Positions 43,966 to 53,639 of a DNA stretch of 64,000 bases are shown piece by piece. The stretch is from Candidatus Obscuribacterales bacterium (GTDB lineage Bacteria > Cyanobacteriota > Vampirovibrionia > Obscuribacterales > Obscuribacteraceae): the NCBI GenBank assembly GCA_031292355.1, contig JARLHI010000048.1, positions 558,001-622,000 on the forward strand, read 5' to 3'. How positions within the stretch are numbered: the stretch's first letter is position 1; each line of letters opens with the position of its first letter. The notes under the pieces are model-generated. The model did no database searches. It saw only the letters and a list, made by a program, of their open reading frames with translations, and was not told the DNA's origin. The translations under genes and the position numbers were made by a program.

Positions 43966-45298
43966 GGCCTCTATCCTCAAAGTCTTTGAACATATCGAAA
44001 CTGGCGCAAGCTGGGGACAACAAAACCGGACCTGCCTTCAGTTCTTTTCCCAGCTGCACGGCGGCTTCCATGCTATCCACTGGATATACGTTCTCGACTC
44101 CCCCATCCCTTAAAGCCTTCTCGAATCGCTCCTTGGCTTCGCCTATGAGAATAACAGCTGAAGCGTACTTTCGAACAGATAAAACAAACTCACTAAGCGA
44201 AGTTCCTTTGTCTCGACCGCCAGCGATCAAAACCACTTTTTCTCTTGGAAAGGATTCGAGCGCTTTAATCGCAGAATCAGTGTTCGTAGCTTTACTGTCG
44301 TTGTAGAAAGACACCCCATTAATCGTCGCCACGAATTCCAGACGATGCTCTAGAGCCTCGAATTCTTTAAGGTGTCGGGCAGTCTCTAAGGCAGAAAGCC
44401 CAACTGCGGCGGCTGCAGAAATCGCAGCTAAAGCATTTTCAATATTATGTTTGCCGATTATCTTCAGCTCATTTATGGCGCAAATATTTTCCTCGTGCCC
44501 ATCCATTCGCAACACAAGCAAACCATTGCGCACAAATGCGGCGTCTTTGTATTCTTTCAACTCACTCATAGAGCTGTTTGCAATTAAGCGAGCTTTGACC
44601 GCTCCCTGAGAATTGAACTGGGCAACAACTGGATCATCGAGATTCAAAACAGCGAATTGATCAGCGCTTTGCTTTTCAAATAGCTTTTGTTTGGCTTTTG
44701 TGTATTCAGCCAGACTGCCATGCCACTCAATATGGTCTGCCGTCAAATTAAGCCATATAGCCACTTGCGGAGCAAGATTCGTGGTGTAAAAGAGTTGATA
44801 CGAACTCATTTCGACAACCAGAAAGTCGTTTGGCTTTTGAATCTGGGTCAAAATCGGAATGCCGAAATTACCACAAGCTGGAGCTTTAAATCCAGCTTTC
44901 TCCAGGATAAAACTGATTAGAGCTGTGGTTGTTGATTTGCCATTTGTACCCGTGATCGCAATCATCGGTGTTTGCGTCTCGCGGAACGCAAGTTCAATAT
45001 CGCAAACAACCTCACGACCGGCTTTGAGTGCTCTTTGAATAACTTCGGCGCTTGGAGCGACACCAGGGCTGGTGACAATCAAAGCAGCCTCGTCTATGGC
45101 CTTTACCGAGTGGCCGCCAAATTCTACTTTAATGCCGAGGGCTTCGAGTTGCGAGGCTTCTTTGTCTCGAGCTTCGGTTTTCGCCGAGGACTCAGACAAT
45201 GTGACGTTCGCGTGACGCTCAACTAAATATTTCGCAGTGGAAATACCGCTGCGGCCAAAGCCCAAAATCGTGATGTCTTTATTTTGCCAATTTGTCAC
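43931..45298 (-). CDS. murD: UDP-N-acetylmuramoyl-L-alanine:D-glutamate ligase
   Basis: 455 residues from a GTG. MurD adds D-glutamate to UDP-MurNAc-L-Ala with ATP in the cytoplasm. An N-terminal Rossmann-like block (ITILGFGRSGISTAKYL), the P-loop AITGTNGKSTTTALI, LNLTADHIEWHGS (metal and substrate region), FYNDSKATNTDSAIKAL and LIAGGRDKGTSL are all present. It is the first of the murD-ftsW-murG run, a remnant of the division and cell-wall cluster. Other members such as murC, murB, ftsQ and ftsZ are not in the window. Confidence 0.97.
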   Translation of the reverse strand: MTNWQNKDITILGFGRSGISTAKYLVERHANVTLSESSAKTEARDKEASQLEALGIKVEFGGHSVKAIDEAALIVTSPGVAPSAEVIQRALKAGREVVCDIELAFRETQTPMIAITGTNGKSTTTALISFILEKAGFKAPACGNFGIPILTQIQKPNDFLVVEMSSYQLFYTTNLAPQVAIWLNLTADHIEWHGSLAEYTKAKQKLFEKQSADQFAVLNLDDPVVAQFNSQGAVKARLIANSSMSELKEYKDAAFVRNGLLVLRMDGHEENICAINELKIIGKHNIENALAAISAAAAVGLSALETARHLKEFEALEHRLEFVATINGVSFYNDSKATNTDSAIKALESFPREKVVLIAGGRDKGTSLSEFVLSVRKYASAVILIGEAKERFEKALRDGGVENVYPVDSMEAAVQLGKELKAGPVLLSPACASFDMFKDFEDRGRVFKDIVRTRL

Positions 45299-45325
45299 AG
45301 CGGTATTGTATTACAGTCGGATCTG

Positions 45326-45369
45326 AAAAGCACTCCGCATACCCTGATTAAAGGGACGGAGTGCTTTTT
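45326..45369 (-). terminator. Intrinsic terminator between the TPR gene and murD
   Basis: AAAAGCACTCCG and CGGAGTGCTTTTT pair into a 12-bp stem with a 19-base loop. On the minus strand it ends in GCTTTTC, so it stops transcription from the TPR gene and separates it from murD. On the plus strand it also ends in TTTTTC. Confidence 0.85.
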
Positions 45370-45392
45370 CATAGACTGAATTTCAGTGCTGC

Positions 45393-47354
45393 CTATTTCT
45401 TAGGTTTAGTGCCCTGCTCTTTTTCTTTTTGTTCAAGCTTGTAGGCTTTATTTTCTAGAGTAGCGATGTGCTTATTCAGTTTCTCGAGATCCTTTGCAGG
45501 GATATCTGGTGTCAAAGCGATATATGCTTTGTACTGAACCACTGATTCTTTGAGATCTTTCGATTCCTGTGGCGACAAGCGCTCCAGTGTCTCAGCAAGA
45601 CCGCGGTGAGAATCATTCACTTTAGGATTGCCGTAGATAGCTGCGTGATACTTATCGATCGCCGATTGAAGCTGTTTGCGGCGAGCGAGATCGTTTGCCA
45701 AAGTCAGGTTCTGACGAGCATCGTCTTTGGCCCGAGCAACTTGATCCATACCACGTTTGACTCTTTCTTCATTGCCTGGGAACGAAGCAGCCTTTTTGTA
45801 AGCGGCTTCAGCACTGGGCAAGTCTTTAATCATCAACGCCAGATCAGCAACAGCAAATACTTGCTTGGGTGAATTGGCATTGGTGATGACCATATTCATC
45901 TGAGCATCAGCATCTTTAAAATTGTTCTGAGCTAAGAGAGCCTCAGCATAAGCCATGCGCTCTCCATCATTGGTTGGTGCACCAATTGTATTGAGATCGA
46001 TTTTCTCACCAGACAACGAACGCAACTTAGCCTGAGCCAGTCGCAATTCCATATCGTTAGGATTCATTCGCACAGCTTTGTCGAGCATGCTTTTGGCACT
46101 TTCATATTCATTCGAGACAAAGAAGGCACCAGTTGCTTCTTTATTCGCCTTCATATAATAAGCGCGAGTCAAGCCTTTAGCAGCGTTTGCGTCCTGTGGA
46201 TTGGCATTGAGCACAGTCGTATATTCTTTGATAGCGTCATCCAATTTTTCCAGATGCAAGCTCTCATCAGCAATACGCGAATGCAGACCTGGATCATTTG
46301 GACTCATCTCTAAGCCGGAGCGCAATTCTGCAATTGAATGTTCAAGATCGCCGCGCTGTTCGCGAATATCAGCAATGTGCATATAAGCGTCTGGATTTTC
46401 AGGCTTGATGCGAATAGATTCCTGGAATGCCGAGATAGCTGCGACACTGTTGCCCTGCGCCGCATAAGCTTCACCGATAGCCAGTCTAGCTGGAGCGCTA
46501 TTTTTATTCTGGTAAAGCGAAGTGTTCAACTCTTTGATAGCCTGGTCGTTCATGCCTTGTTTGACATAGCATTTACCAAGGCCATAGTGAGCGGTCGAAT
46601 TGCCTGAATTGAGGGTGATAGCCTGCTTGAAAGCAGTTTGAGCACCAGTCAAATCATTTTGCATCAGCTTGGCGATACCCAAACCGGCAAAAGCTTCAGA
46701 ATATTGAGGATCGATTTTAGTCGCCTCTTGAAATTCATTTGTTGCTTCCGGCAAACGACCCTGTTCTTTGTAGATCATGCCGAGAGTATAGTGAGCCTCA
46801 GGCATACCTGGATCGATCGCAAGACCCTGCTGGCAAGTGGATTCCGCACTCTTGAGCAAATTTTCTTTGTTTTTGATCACGGTGTTAGATGACGATTGCA
46901 AGCTGTTGAACAGCGTCATCGCTTTGCCACTGTATGCCATCGCATTCTTAGGATCGATAGCAAGAGCCTTGTCGAACTGCTCATTGGCTGCATCCAATTT
47001 GAATTGCTTTGACAGAGCGAGGCCATAACCAACCGTAGCGGGCACGTTTTTGGGATTCTTGTTCACGACCTCTTTATACAGTTCAGCAGCATCGCTATAT
47101 TTGCCTTTCAACATCAAGTCATCGGCCATAACGACTTCGCGATCAATTTTGATTTTGAGCGTCTTTTTCGAGTGTTCCTGAGCTAGTGCAACCATGCGAC
47201 CATCTGCAGAATAAAGCGCACGTCGGGCTTCGGAAGCCTCTTTAGATTCACTGGCACTGTTAGAATCCAGAGCCGCATGGGCCATATTGACGCTGAACAG
47301 ACCAATCGAACCAGCTACACACACGAATGTCGCAAAAGAAATTTTCGTTCTCAT
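45393..47354 (-). CDS. Large exported TPR protein
   Basis: 653 residues from ATG 47354, preceded by GGCGAG (the frame is open to 47393, but this start gives a proper signal peptide, with cleavage near AHAALD). At least nine tetratricopeptide repeats run from about residue 60 to 430, for example AAELYKEVVNKNPKNVPATV, AMAYSGKAMTLFNSL, AFAGLGIAKLMQNDLTGAQT and AHYGLGKCYVKQGMNDQAIK. Weaker repeats and a charged end follow. TPR arrays mediate protein assembly, and this one should be periplasmic or lipid-free at the envelope. The partner is unknown. Its own terminator follows. Confidence 0.85.
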   Translation of the reverse strand: MRTKISFATFVCVAGSIGLFSVNMAHAALDSNSASESKEASEARRALYSADGRMVALAQEHSKKTLKIKIDREVVMADDLMLKGKYSDAAELYKEVVNKNPKNVPATVGYGLALSKQFKLDAANEQFDKALAIDPKNAMAYSGKAMTLFNSLQSSSNTVIKNKENLLKSAESTCQQGLAIDPGMPEAHYTLGMIYKEQGRLPEATNEFQEATKIDPQYSEAFAGLGIAKLMQNDLTGAQTAFKQAITLNSGNSTAHYGLGKCYVKQGMNDQAIKELNTSLYQNKNSAPARLAIGEAYAAQGNSVAAISAFQESIRIKPENPDAYMHIADIREQRGDLEHSIAELRSGLEMSPNDPGLHSRIADESLHLEKLDDAIKEYTTVLNANPQDANAAKGLTRAYYMKANKEATGAFFVSNEYESAKSMLDKAVRMNPNDMELRLAQAKLRSLSGEKIDLNTIGAPTNDGERMAYAEALLAQNNFKDADAQMNMVITNANSPKQVFAVADLALMIKDLPSAEAAYKKAASFPGNEERVKRGMDQVARAKDDARQNLTLANDLARRKQLQSAIDKYHAAIYGNPKVNDSHRGLAETLERLSPQESKDLKESVVQYKAYIALTPDIPAKDLEKLNKHIATLENKAYKLEQKEKEQGTKPKK

Positions 47355-47634
47355 TTTTTCTCGCCATCTATATATAAGTACGGACAAAACCAAACGGACA
47401 AATCAATAAAATTATCGGCGCCGGAACGGCCCGGATAAAATAACAGTGCCTACCTTATCAAAGATTCGGACGAACAAAATTATGATATGGCAAGGGCAAG
47501 CTCTTTTCTGCTAGAAAAAGGGCAGCAAGGAGCCAATTTTTCTGGATGGCGCAAAGCTGAGCATTTTTCTCGCATCTACTTAAAGTCAGTTAAAGTCGCA
47601 TTAATAGTCGAAACAAAGTCAGGAGGAAAATCTT

Positions 47635-48393
47635 GTGTCAGGGCATTCAAAGTGGGCCAAAATTAAAAGACAAAAGGGTGTCACCGACGTAAAAAAAGGT
47701 GCGACTTACGCTCGAATGGCGCGAGAAATAATTGTCGCTGCGCGATTTGGCGGCGGCGATCCTGCAGCAAATTTTCGCTTAAGACAGGCTATTGACCGGG
47801 CCAAGCAAGATGGCGTGCCAAATGACAACATCCAGCGGGCAATTGAAAAAGGCGCTGGTGGCGGTGCCGGTAGCGCCATGGAAGAACTCACCTATGAAGG
47901 TTATGGTCCAGGCGGGGTGGCAGTAATTGTTCGCTGCGCAACCGACAATCGCAATCGCACAGCAGGCGACGTCAGAAGCTATTTTTCAAAGTATGGCGGT
48001 AACCTCGGCGAAACTGGCTGTGTGGGCTGGAATTTTGAAGAGCGCGGCGAAATCGGCATCGAGCGAAATACGAAACTCGACGAAGACGCTTTGCTGCAAG
48101 CGGCTGTGGAAGCCGGTGCAGACGATCTCGATACGACCATGGAAGATAGTGTCTATGTCTACTGCCAGCCGCTGGATCTCGAAAAAGTGAAAACGAATCT
48201 AGAAAAATCTGGCTATAAAACAGCTACAGCTGAAGTAACGATGACGCCGAAATCGACGGTGGAAGTCACAACCAGCGATGTAGCTAAGCAGCTATTACGC
48301 CTACTAGATATTCTCGAAGACCACGAAGACGTTCAGAACGTCTACGCAAATTTCGAAATGGACCAGGACTTGATGCAAGAATTTCTCAATTGA
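47635..48393 (+). CDS. YebC/PmpR/TACO1 family protein
   Basis: 252 residues from GTG 47635, with AGGAGG upstream at 9 bases. SGHSKWAKIKRQKGVTDVKK, FRLRQAIDRAKQDGVPNDNI and YEGYGPGGVAVIV are fully typical. Members have been described both as DNA-binding regulators and, for the TACO1-like branch, as factors that help ribosomes through difficult stretches, so the direct role is open. The 280 bases before it, shared with the divergent TPR gene, should contain both promoters. Confidence 0.95.
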   Translation: MSGHSKWAKIKRQKGVTDVKKGATYARMAREIIVAARFGGGDPAANFRLRQAIDRAKQDGVPNDNIQRAIEKGAGGGAGSAMEELTYEGYGPGGVAVIVRCATDNRNRTAGDVRSYFSKYGGNLGETGCVGWNFEERGEIGIERNTKLDEDALLQAAVEAGADDLDTTMEDSVYVYCQPLDLEKVKTNLEKSGYKTATAEVTMTPKSTVEVTTSDVAKQLLRLLDILEDHEDVQNVYANFEMDQDLMQEFLN

Positions 48394-48410
48394 GTAACTC
48401 GTAGTGCTGG

Positions 48411-50120
48411 CTACTTAGAGTCATCACCAGCATCTGGAGCAGTTTGATAAGCGTGCCTGCGGGGCGGCAATTGAACTGACGGCTTAATCTGATCGCGCAT
48501 TATGAGCGAATTGGGATATTTGCTTGATCCGGTTCCAACAATTCTTTCGGTGCCGGCCGTTGAATTATTTGAGGTCGCAGAAGACGCTGGCGCTGCAGCT
48601 TTAGCACCAATGTTTTTAGTGGAGTCTTTTGGAGAAGCAGCGGCCTTAACGGCTGAACTATGACCAGATGCCGATTTCGCTGATGATTGATGACTAACGG
48701 CAGAATGGCTTGCAACATCGCGGTGCGACGGTGCACGCACTGTCTTTGTTGATTCTTTATGAACGGTTGGTGCCGGAGCTTTTTTATTTTGCTTGCCAAA
48801 AAAATCGAAAGTGGGCAGCTTCATGGCAGCGCTTCCGCCGTGCGCGTCCAGCCAGAGCTTGCCGCCTTGGAAAACAACAATAATAATTGCTATGGGTAAC
48901 ACAAGACGCCCAATTTTTGCCGTAAAAAGCCGAACAGCGGCAAGAGGACCTACAAATGATCTTTTAAGAGCCTGTCTCTTAATCGGCTCTGCCACTTCCT
49001 CTTCTTCGTCAGAAGCCGAAAGTTCTTGTTGAATTTGCTCTGCCAGCGAAAACTGGAGTGTAGGCTCTTTGGATACTGGCTCGACTTTCTTTGCAGATTC
49101 GCGCACTGCGTGCCAGTCTATTTCCCCGGTGCCCAGTCCGACTGCGTTTTGGAGGACTGGCGGCGATGGCTTCGGTACTGACGGCGAAGCAGGTAGTGAA
49201 GTAGGCAAAGGAGCTGGTGCCTTTGCAATTGCCGGAGCAGCTGCTGGAATTGGCGCTGGTGTGGGTGTAGGTGTTAGCGTAGGTGTTGGTGTTGGCGTAG
49301 GCGTTGGCGGAGGCGCCGGTAGCGTAGGAGAGGGTAAAGGCACTGGTGCAAGAGCGGGCGCTGGGGGCGCTGGAGTCGTTGAAGGCGCAGATGCCAGCAT
49401 AGCCGCAGCTTTCGCCAACTTCGAACCGCCGTTTGTGCCGTCGCCATTAGATGTTGGAAGCGCCGGTTGGACTCCCTGCGGATGAGAAGTCGGAGCTTCA
49501 GCGGCTGTACCAGATGAAGCCACTGCCGCTTTTCTCATAGCCAGCGGAGACTCTTTACCTTTGGCTGCCACGCGCTTTTGCACAGCTGCCTCAAAAGCCT
49601 GGTCGATACGCTGTTTAGCCGACGACGACTTCTGCTCGTCAGGCTGCGGATATTCGGTCCCCGGAGGTGGCAATGGGGGCAACTGCATTGGTGGTACTGC
49701 GATTACAACCGGAGCACCAACCACAGAATTCAAAGGTGTTTTGTTCATTAGTGCGTCCGAACTCAACAGTGAACTGGGGTCAACTGGTAAGGAAGCAACA
49801 CTTTTAATGAGTTTCGCGAGGTCGATACACATAGTACGTTTTGCTGGGTCCTGCTCAGTTCGCTCGTATTTGCTCAAGGCAAACTCGGCACCGGCAAATT
49901 GACACAGATTTCTAAGCGCGGCGTAGCCTTCTATAGACGGCTTTTCGACTCGCGCAGCGAAAATAGTGGACTCTGCAATAAATAAGTCGCCCCTGATGCC
50001 TATAGCGGGGTCACTTAGCGATAACAAGATGCGCTCATCTTTAAAGCGGGTCAGAATGTCTTCCAAAAGACCCGCCAAAGTCAGTTCAAATGTAAAGTGA
50101 CCCTGACTGATGAGAATCAA
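48411..50120 (-). CDS. DUF4388-like protein with a Pro-rich linker and one membrane helix
   Basis: 569 residues. The N-terminal 110 residues (GHFTFELTLAGLLEDILTRF, then GDLFIAESTIFAARVE and YAALRNLCQFAGAEFALSKY) have the pattern of DUF4388: a small module that often precedes regulatory domains. A very long low-complexity region follows, including a Pro-Thr dipeptide run near residues 275-295. One membrane helix is at about 415-432 (RLVLPIAIIIVVFQGGKLWL). The last 130 residues are polar Ser/Ala/Lys-rich and probably extracytoplasmic. The plus-strand Gly/Val-rich open frame opposite the Pro-rich part is a reflection. Confidence 0.65.
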   Translation of the reverse strand: MILISQGHFTFELTLAGLLEDILTRFKDERILLSLSDPAIGIRGDLFIAESTIFAARVEKPSIEGYAALRNLCQFAGAEFALSKYERTEQDPAKRTMCIDLAKLIKSVASLPVDPSSLLSSDALMNKTPLNSVVGAPVVIAVPPMQLPPLPPPGTEYPQPDEQKSSSAKQRIDQAFEAAVQKRVAAKGKESPLAMRKAAVASSGTAAEAPTSHPQGVQPALPTSNGDGTNGGSKLAKAAAMLASAPSTTPAPPAPALAPVPLPSPTLPAPPPTPTPTPTPTLTPTPTPAPIPAAAPAIAKAPAPLPTSLPASPSVPKPSPPVLQNAVGLGTGEIDWHAVRESAKKVEPVSKEPTLQFSLAEQIQQELSASDEEEEVAEPIKRQALKRSFVGPLAAVRLFTAKIGRLVLPIAIIIVVFQGGKLWLDAHGGSAAMKLPTFDFFGKQNKKAPAPTVHKESTKTVRAPSHRDVASHSAVSHQSSAKSASGHSSAVKAAASPKDSTKNIGAKAAAPASSATSNNSTAGTERIVGTGSSKYPNSLIMRDQIKPSVQLPPRRHAYQTAPDAGDDSK

Positions 50121-51178
50121 CGAGCATCCTCTGCTATGTTGCTATTTTGGCTGAAAACCGGCTGGATGCAAACATCCGACTGTTGTTTTCGGAGCCTCCT
50201 CTACCTATTGTAAGAGTTCTCTGCCCATTTTTCGGGAAATTCCCCGAAAAACTCTCAAAGACGTGCTCAATAACTGAGCTTGCAAAGTCCAGGTGCGGTC
50301 GATTGCCACCGCCAGTAGTGCAGCTCAGCAGCACTGCCGAGCTCGCTAACTCTATCTAAGCAGAAACTCTGACGTACTGCCTAATTTACCAATTCGTCTC
50401 GTAATTTTGAGTCACATTTTTTGCCAAATCGACGACGAATTTGGGGTTCTTCAGACGCCATTTCTCCCCTCGGATCAATGTGCAAGAAAACGCCGCAGAA
50501 TATCCCTTGAGAACACACCTTTAACCAAACATGAACGGCGTTCAGCCTCCCGCAAGTGGTGACATTAAAAAGGCAGAGGCCATCCCTGTGCGGCTTTTGA
50601 CGATTCTAGCGAACTCTACAATTTTTTGAACATAGACATTTAATCTGCTCAAGCAATTGTTGCGTTTTATTGCGCAAAAGCTTGCACGAAACTTGCAGCC
50701 AGTTGACCAGGGTAAGAGTCCAGCCAGTTGCGCGTGTAAAGGGGATGTAAGACGGTCAAATCCACCTCAAAAGCGATTACGTGAATTGGTTTAAGCCAAA
50801 TTTTACAGATTGTAATCAAATCCTCATGACATCCAAGTTCTAATGACCAGCTGAAATTGCACTCATGTTTTTGGAGCTCAGCCCTGTCGAGTTGTATATA
50901 CATAAGCCATCCACTTTGCCACCATGCCTCTAGCTGTCAACCCATCTTTCATTAGTTTTTTGCCAGAAAAGCATTCTGGCTTGCAGGCGCCGAAAAGTCT
51001 ATGTTTTCAAGGAGCTTTTGACGCGCCACCATTCATTTTGCTAAGTTTCCGCTCGCCTCGTTGCAGGCAATTTGTCCTGCCCAAAATACGCGGATCACCA
51101 CGACTTAATCGCTTTTGAGCGAGCCTGCCGAGCACCTTTAGCGGCACGTGCGCATGGGATCCCCAAGGAAGAACGGAC
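50121..51178. other. Long region without a supportable gene
   Basis: 1058 bases. Open frames here are short, start in poor context and have no family resemblance. Structures seen are: a perfect inverted repeat TTTTTCGGG/CCCGAAAAA at 50228-50251; the 10-mer CAGCCAGTTG twice at 50696 and 50721; and a hairpin GCCAGAA/TTCTGGC at 50962-50980. It could hold a non-coding RNA, the long 5' region of the RlpA-like gene, or a decayed gene. Nothing in it matches a well-known RNA by eye. Confidence 0.4.
50228..50251. repeat. Perfect 9-bp inverted repeat
   Basis: TTTTTCGGG and CCCGAAAAA are separated by six bases. The arms end in T and A runs, so a transcript from either strand would form a stem ending in U. 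Confidence 0.55.
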
Positions 51179-52000
51179 GTGAGTATCGTGAAGAAAAAGA
51201 CCTTAAGCAAAGTATTTCTGACAGCCGCTACAGTAGTAGCAGCCTGCGCGCTCAGCGCCAATGTCAGTGCGAGAGCCGGTGTCTTACCAGATATAGACCC
51301 AGAGATAGCAGCCACTGTCTGGGAAGAAGAAACCCAGACCTGCGCGTCAGTTAGTTTGAATGGCAAGGACCTTGTTACCTACAAGGGTGTCGTCAATGGT
51401 CGCACCGCTGAGCAGCGCGCAGAAGAACTCGCCGCCAAACTCAAAGACGTGGTTACTGATACAAAACTGGACCCAACCAAATTATTACCGGCCAAGGATG
51501 GCGACCTGGCCTCGATAAAAATCGATGGCAACACGGTTTTGAAATTCGACTCGTTGAGTTCTGACAATAAGAACCCGCTCGAACAAAGTTTTAAGATGGT
51601 CAATTCATTGCGTAGCGCTATGGGAGCACTGCCCATTCCTGCTTCGTTCCTGAAACTTACGGACGGCTCGGGCAAGGATTTGATCGCGACCAAAGGCGGA
51701 AAAGGTACCTTCAGCGGTCACGCGTCCTGGTACGGTCCTCACTTCCACGGCAAAATGACATCAGATGGCAGTCGTTTTGACCAGGACGGTATGACCGCAG
51801 CCCACAAAACCTTGCCTTTTGGCACGAAATTACTGGTGACGAACCGAAGCACTGGCAAGTCCTGTGTAGTTGAAGTCAACGACCGTGGACCATTTGTCGG
51901 CGACCGCGTCATAGACCTTTCGCGTGGTGCAGCCAAACAGCTCAACATGATGTCGTCGGGCGTTGCTCTGGTTGATTGCCTCGTTCTCGGCAAAAACTGA
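51179..52000 (+). CDS. Exported RlpA-like double-psi beta-barrel protein
   Basis: 273 residues from GTG 51179 with AAGGAAG upstream (a second GTG three codons later is possible). A signal peptide ends near VSARAG. Residues 30-165 are an unrecognised domain. The C-terminal 90 residues are a double-psi beta-barrel of the RlpA kind: GHASWYGPHFHGKMTSDG, MTAAHKTLPFGTKLLVTN, VEVNDRGPFVGDRVIDLS. RlpA proteins cut glycan strands lacking stem peptides at the septum, and the Asp in VNDRGPF is the usual active-site residue. A SPOR domain is absent. It is probably periplasmic. Confidence 0.88.
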   Translation: MSIVKKKTLSKVFLTAATVVAACALSANVSARAGVLPDIDPEIAATVWEEETQTCASVSLNGKDLVTYKGVVNGRTAEQRAEELAAKLKDVVTDTKLDPTKLLPAKDGDLASIKIDGNTVLKFDSLSSDNKNPLEQSFKMVNSLRSAMGALPIPASFLKLTDGSGKDLIATKGGKGTFSGHASWYGPHFHGKMTSDGSRFDQDGMTAAHKTLPFGTKLLVTNRSTGKSCVVEVNDRGPFVGDRVIDLSRGAAKQLNMMSSGVALVDCLVLGKN

Positions 52001-52124
52001 TCGGCACCCGCACCAAAGCTATTTGTAACGCAGCAAAACAGTTACAGGCTCAAGTTTACAGCGAGTTGAAAAGGCGAAAAAGCCGCTCCTGTTTTACTTT
52101 TAGCTGCAACTCTGATAGTTTGAT

Positions 52125-53606
52125 ATGCCTGTACATCTAGGGCAAAACGTGACAAACGAAGTCAGAGTCAGAATAGCTCCCAGTCCAACAGGCACATTGC
52201 ATGTTGGAACCGCTCGAACAGCCCTGTACAACTACCTTTATGCAAAACGTCATCACGGCAAATTTATTTTCAGGCTTGAAGATACCGATGAAGTGCGCTC
52301 CAAAGACGAACACACAGCTGATCTCATCGAAGGTCTGCACTGGTTGGGGCTAACTTGGGACGAAGGTCCAGACATAGGCGGTCCGTTCGCCCCTTATAAA
52401 CAAACTGAAAAAGTGGCTCACTATCGCGAAATTGCTGACTCACTTGTTGCAAGTGGCAAAGCCTACCTCGCTTATGAAACCGTCGAGGAGTTGGCTGAAA
52501 TCAAAGGCGATACTGCTGACGGGCATTCTCGCTACGACAATCGCGGTCGAAACTACACAGCTGAACAGCTGGAAAAATTTAGAGCAGAAAATCGTCTGCC
52601 ATCGATTCGTTTTCGGATTGATGAACCACGAACGGTGACATGGAACGACGCGATTAAAGGGCCGATATCTATTGACACGTCAACACTTGGTGGTGACATG
52701 GTAATCGTCAAATCGAACGGCGTTGCGATCTACAACTTCGCCGTGGTTGTAGACGATGTAGACATGGAAATTACTCAGGTTATTCGCGGCGAAGATCACG
52801 TCAATAACACCGCCAAGCAAATTTTGATCTACGAGGCACTTGGACATACAGTCCCTGAATTCGGACATGTGCCTCTTATGAACGATATCGAACACAAAAA
52901 ACTATCGAAGCGTCGTCACGGCGAATCGGTACATGTTGGCTCATACAAGAACAAAGGCTACATGCCGGAAGCCATCGTCAACTATCTAGCGCAAATGAGT
53001 TGGACACCAGCTGACGACAGAGAAATCTTTAGCCTGGCCGAAGCTAGCGAAATATTCGATCTCGGAAAGATCAGTAAAAGCCCTGCCGTCTTCGATACGC
53101 AGAAACTTGACTGGTTCAATGGCCACTATATTCGCTCACTGCCTTTGGACGTCATTACAGAACGCAGCAAAGCCTTCATAGACGCAAGCAAATTGCATGA
53201 ATACTCAGACACTCAGCTCAAAGAATTAATTGGTTCAGTGCGCGAGAATCTCACCAAGTTGTCTGACGTGTCAGAGCACGTCGACTTTTATTTTGGCGAC
53301 ACGCTCACCATTCCTGAAGACATACAAGCTTCAGTTCTTAACAGCGACTCTGCAAAACAAGTTCTTAACAAAGCGCTGCACAGCGTGGGGACAATGCCCT
53401 GGGGTGATAACAAAGGCTGCAAAGCCATCGTTGACTCAATTGGCAAAGAACTTAAAATCAAAGGCAAAGATCTCTATTGGCCTCTGCGGGCTGCTTTGTC
53501 TGGAAAAACACACGGACCCGATCTAGGCTTGATGCTTTCAGTGCTTGGTGAAAAGCGTGTTAAAGCCCGGTTGGAATCAGCATTGGGCTTGTGTCGCAGC
53601 TGCTAA
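52125..53606 (+). CDS. gltX: Glutamyl-tRNA synthetase
   Basis: 493 residues. Class I aminoacyl-tRNA synthetase. The HIGH-type motif is IAPSPTGTLHVGTARTALYN (residues 17-36), the KMSKS-type motif KLSKR is at 259-263, and FRLEDTDEVRS is the Glu-binding region. It charges tRNA-Glu, and in organisms lacking a GlnRS also tRNA-Gln before amidation. Which type this is cannot be said. The end is slightly extended (GLCRSC). The next gene, cysS, starts 33 bases later, a common pairing. Confidence 0.98.
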   Translation: MPVHLGQNVTNEVRVRIAPSPTGTLHVGTARTALYNYLYAKRHHGKFIFRLEDTDEVRSKDEHTADLIEGLHWLGLTWDEGPDIGGPFAPYKQTEKVAHYREIADSLVASGKAYLAYETVEELAEIKGDTADGHSRYDNRGRNYTAEQLEKFRAENRLPSIRFRIDEPRTVTWNDAIKGPISIDTSTLGGDMVIVKSNGVAIYNFAVVVDDVDMEITQVIRGEDHVNNTAKQILIYEALGHTVPEFGHVPLMNDIEHKKLSKRRHGESVHVGSYKNKGYMPEAIVNYLAQMSWTPADDREIFSLAEASEIFDLGKISKSPAVFDTQKLDWFNGHYIRSLPLDVITERSKAFIDASKLHEYSDTQLKELIGSVRENLTKLSDVSEHVDFYFGDTLTIPEDIQASVLNSDSAKQVLNKALHSVGTMPWGDNKGCKAIVDSIGKELKIKGKDLYWPLRAALSGKTHGPDLGLMLSVLGEKRVKARLESALGLCRSC

Positions 53607-53639
53607 TGGCTGACACAACTTCAACAAGGCAATTTAGAC

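Noticed and set aside
49069-49485. Gly/Val-rich plus-strand open frame
   Set aside because: It is the mirror of the Pro/Thr-rich part of the DUF4388-like gene and has no SD or family.
50667-50903. 78-codon minus-strand frame in the 1 kb gap
   Set aside because: Its composition is unlike the neighbouring genes, there is no SD and no recognisable motif.
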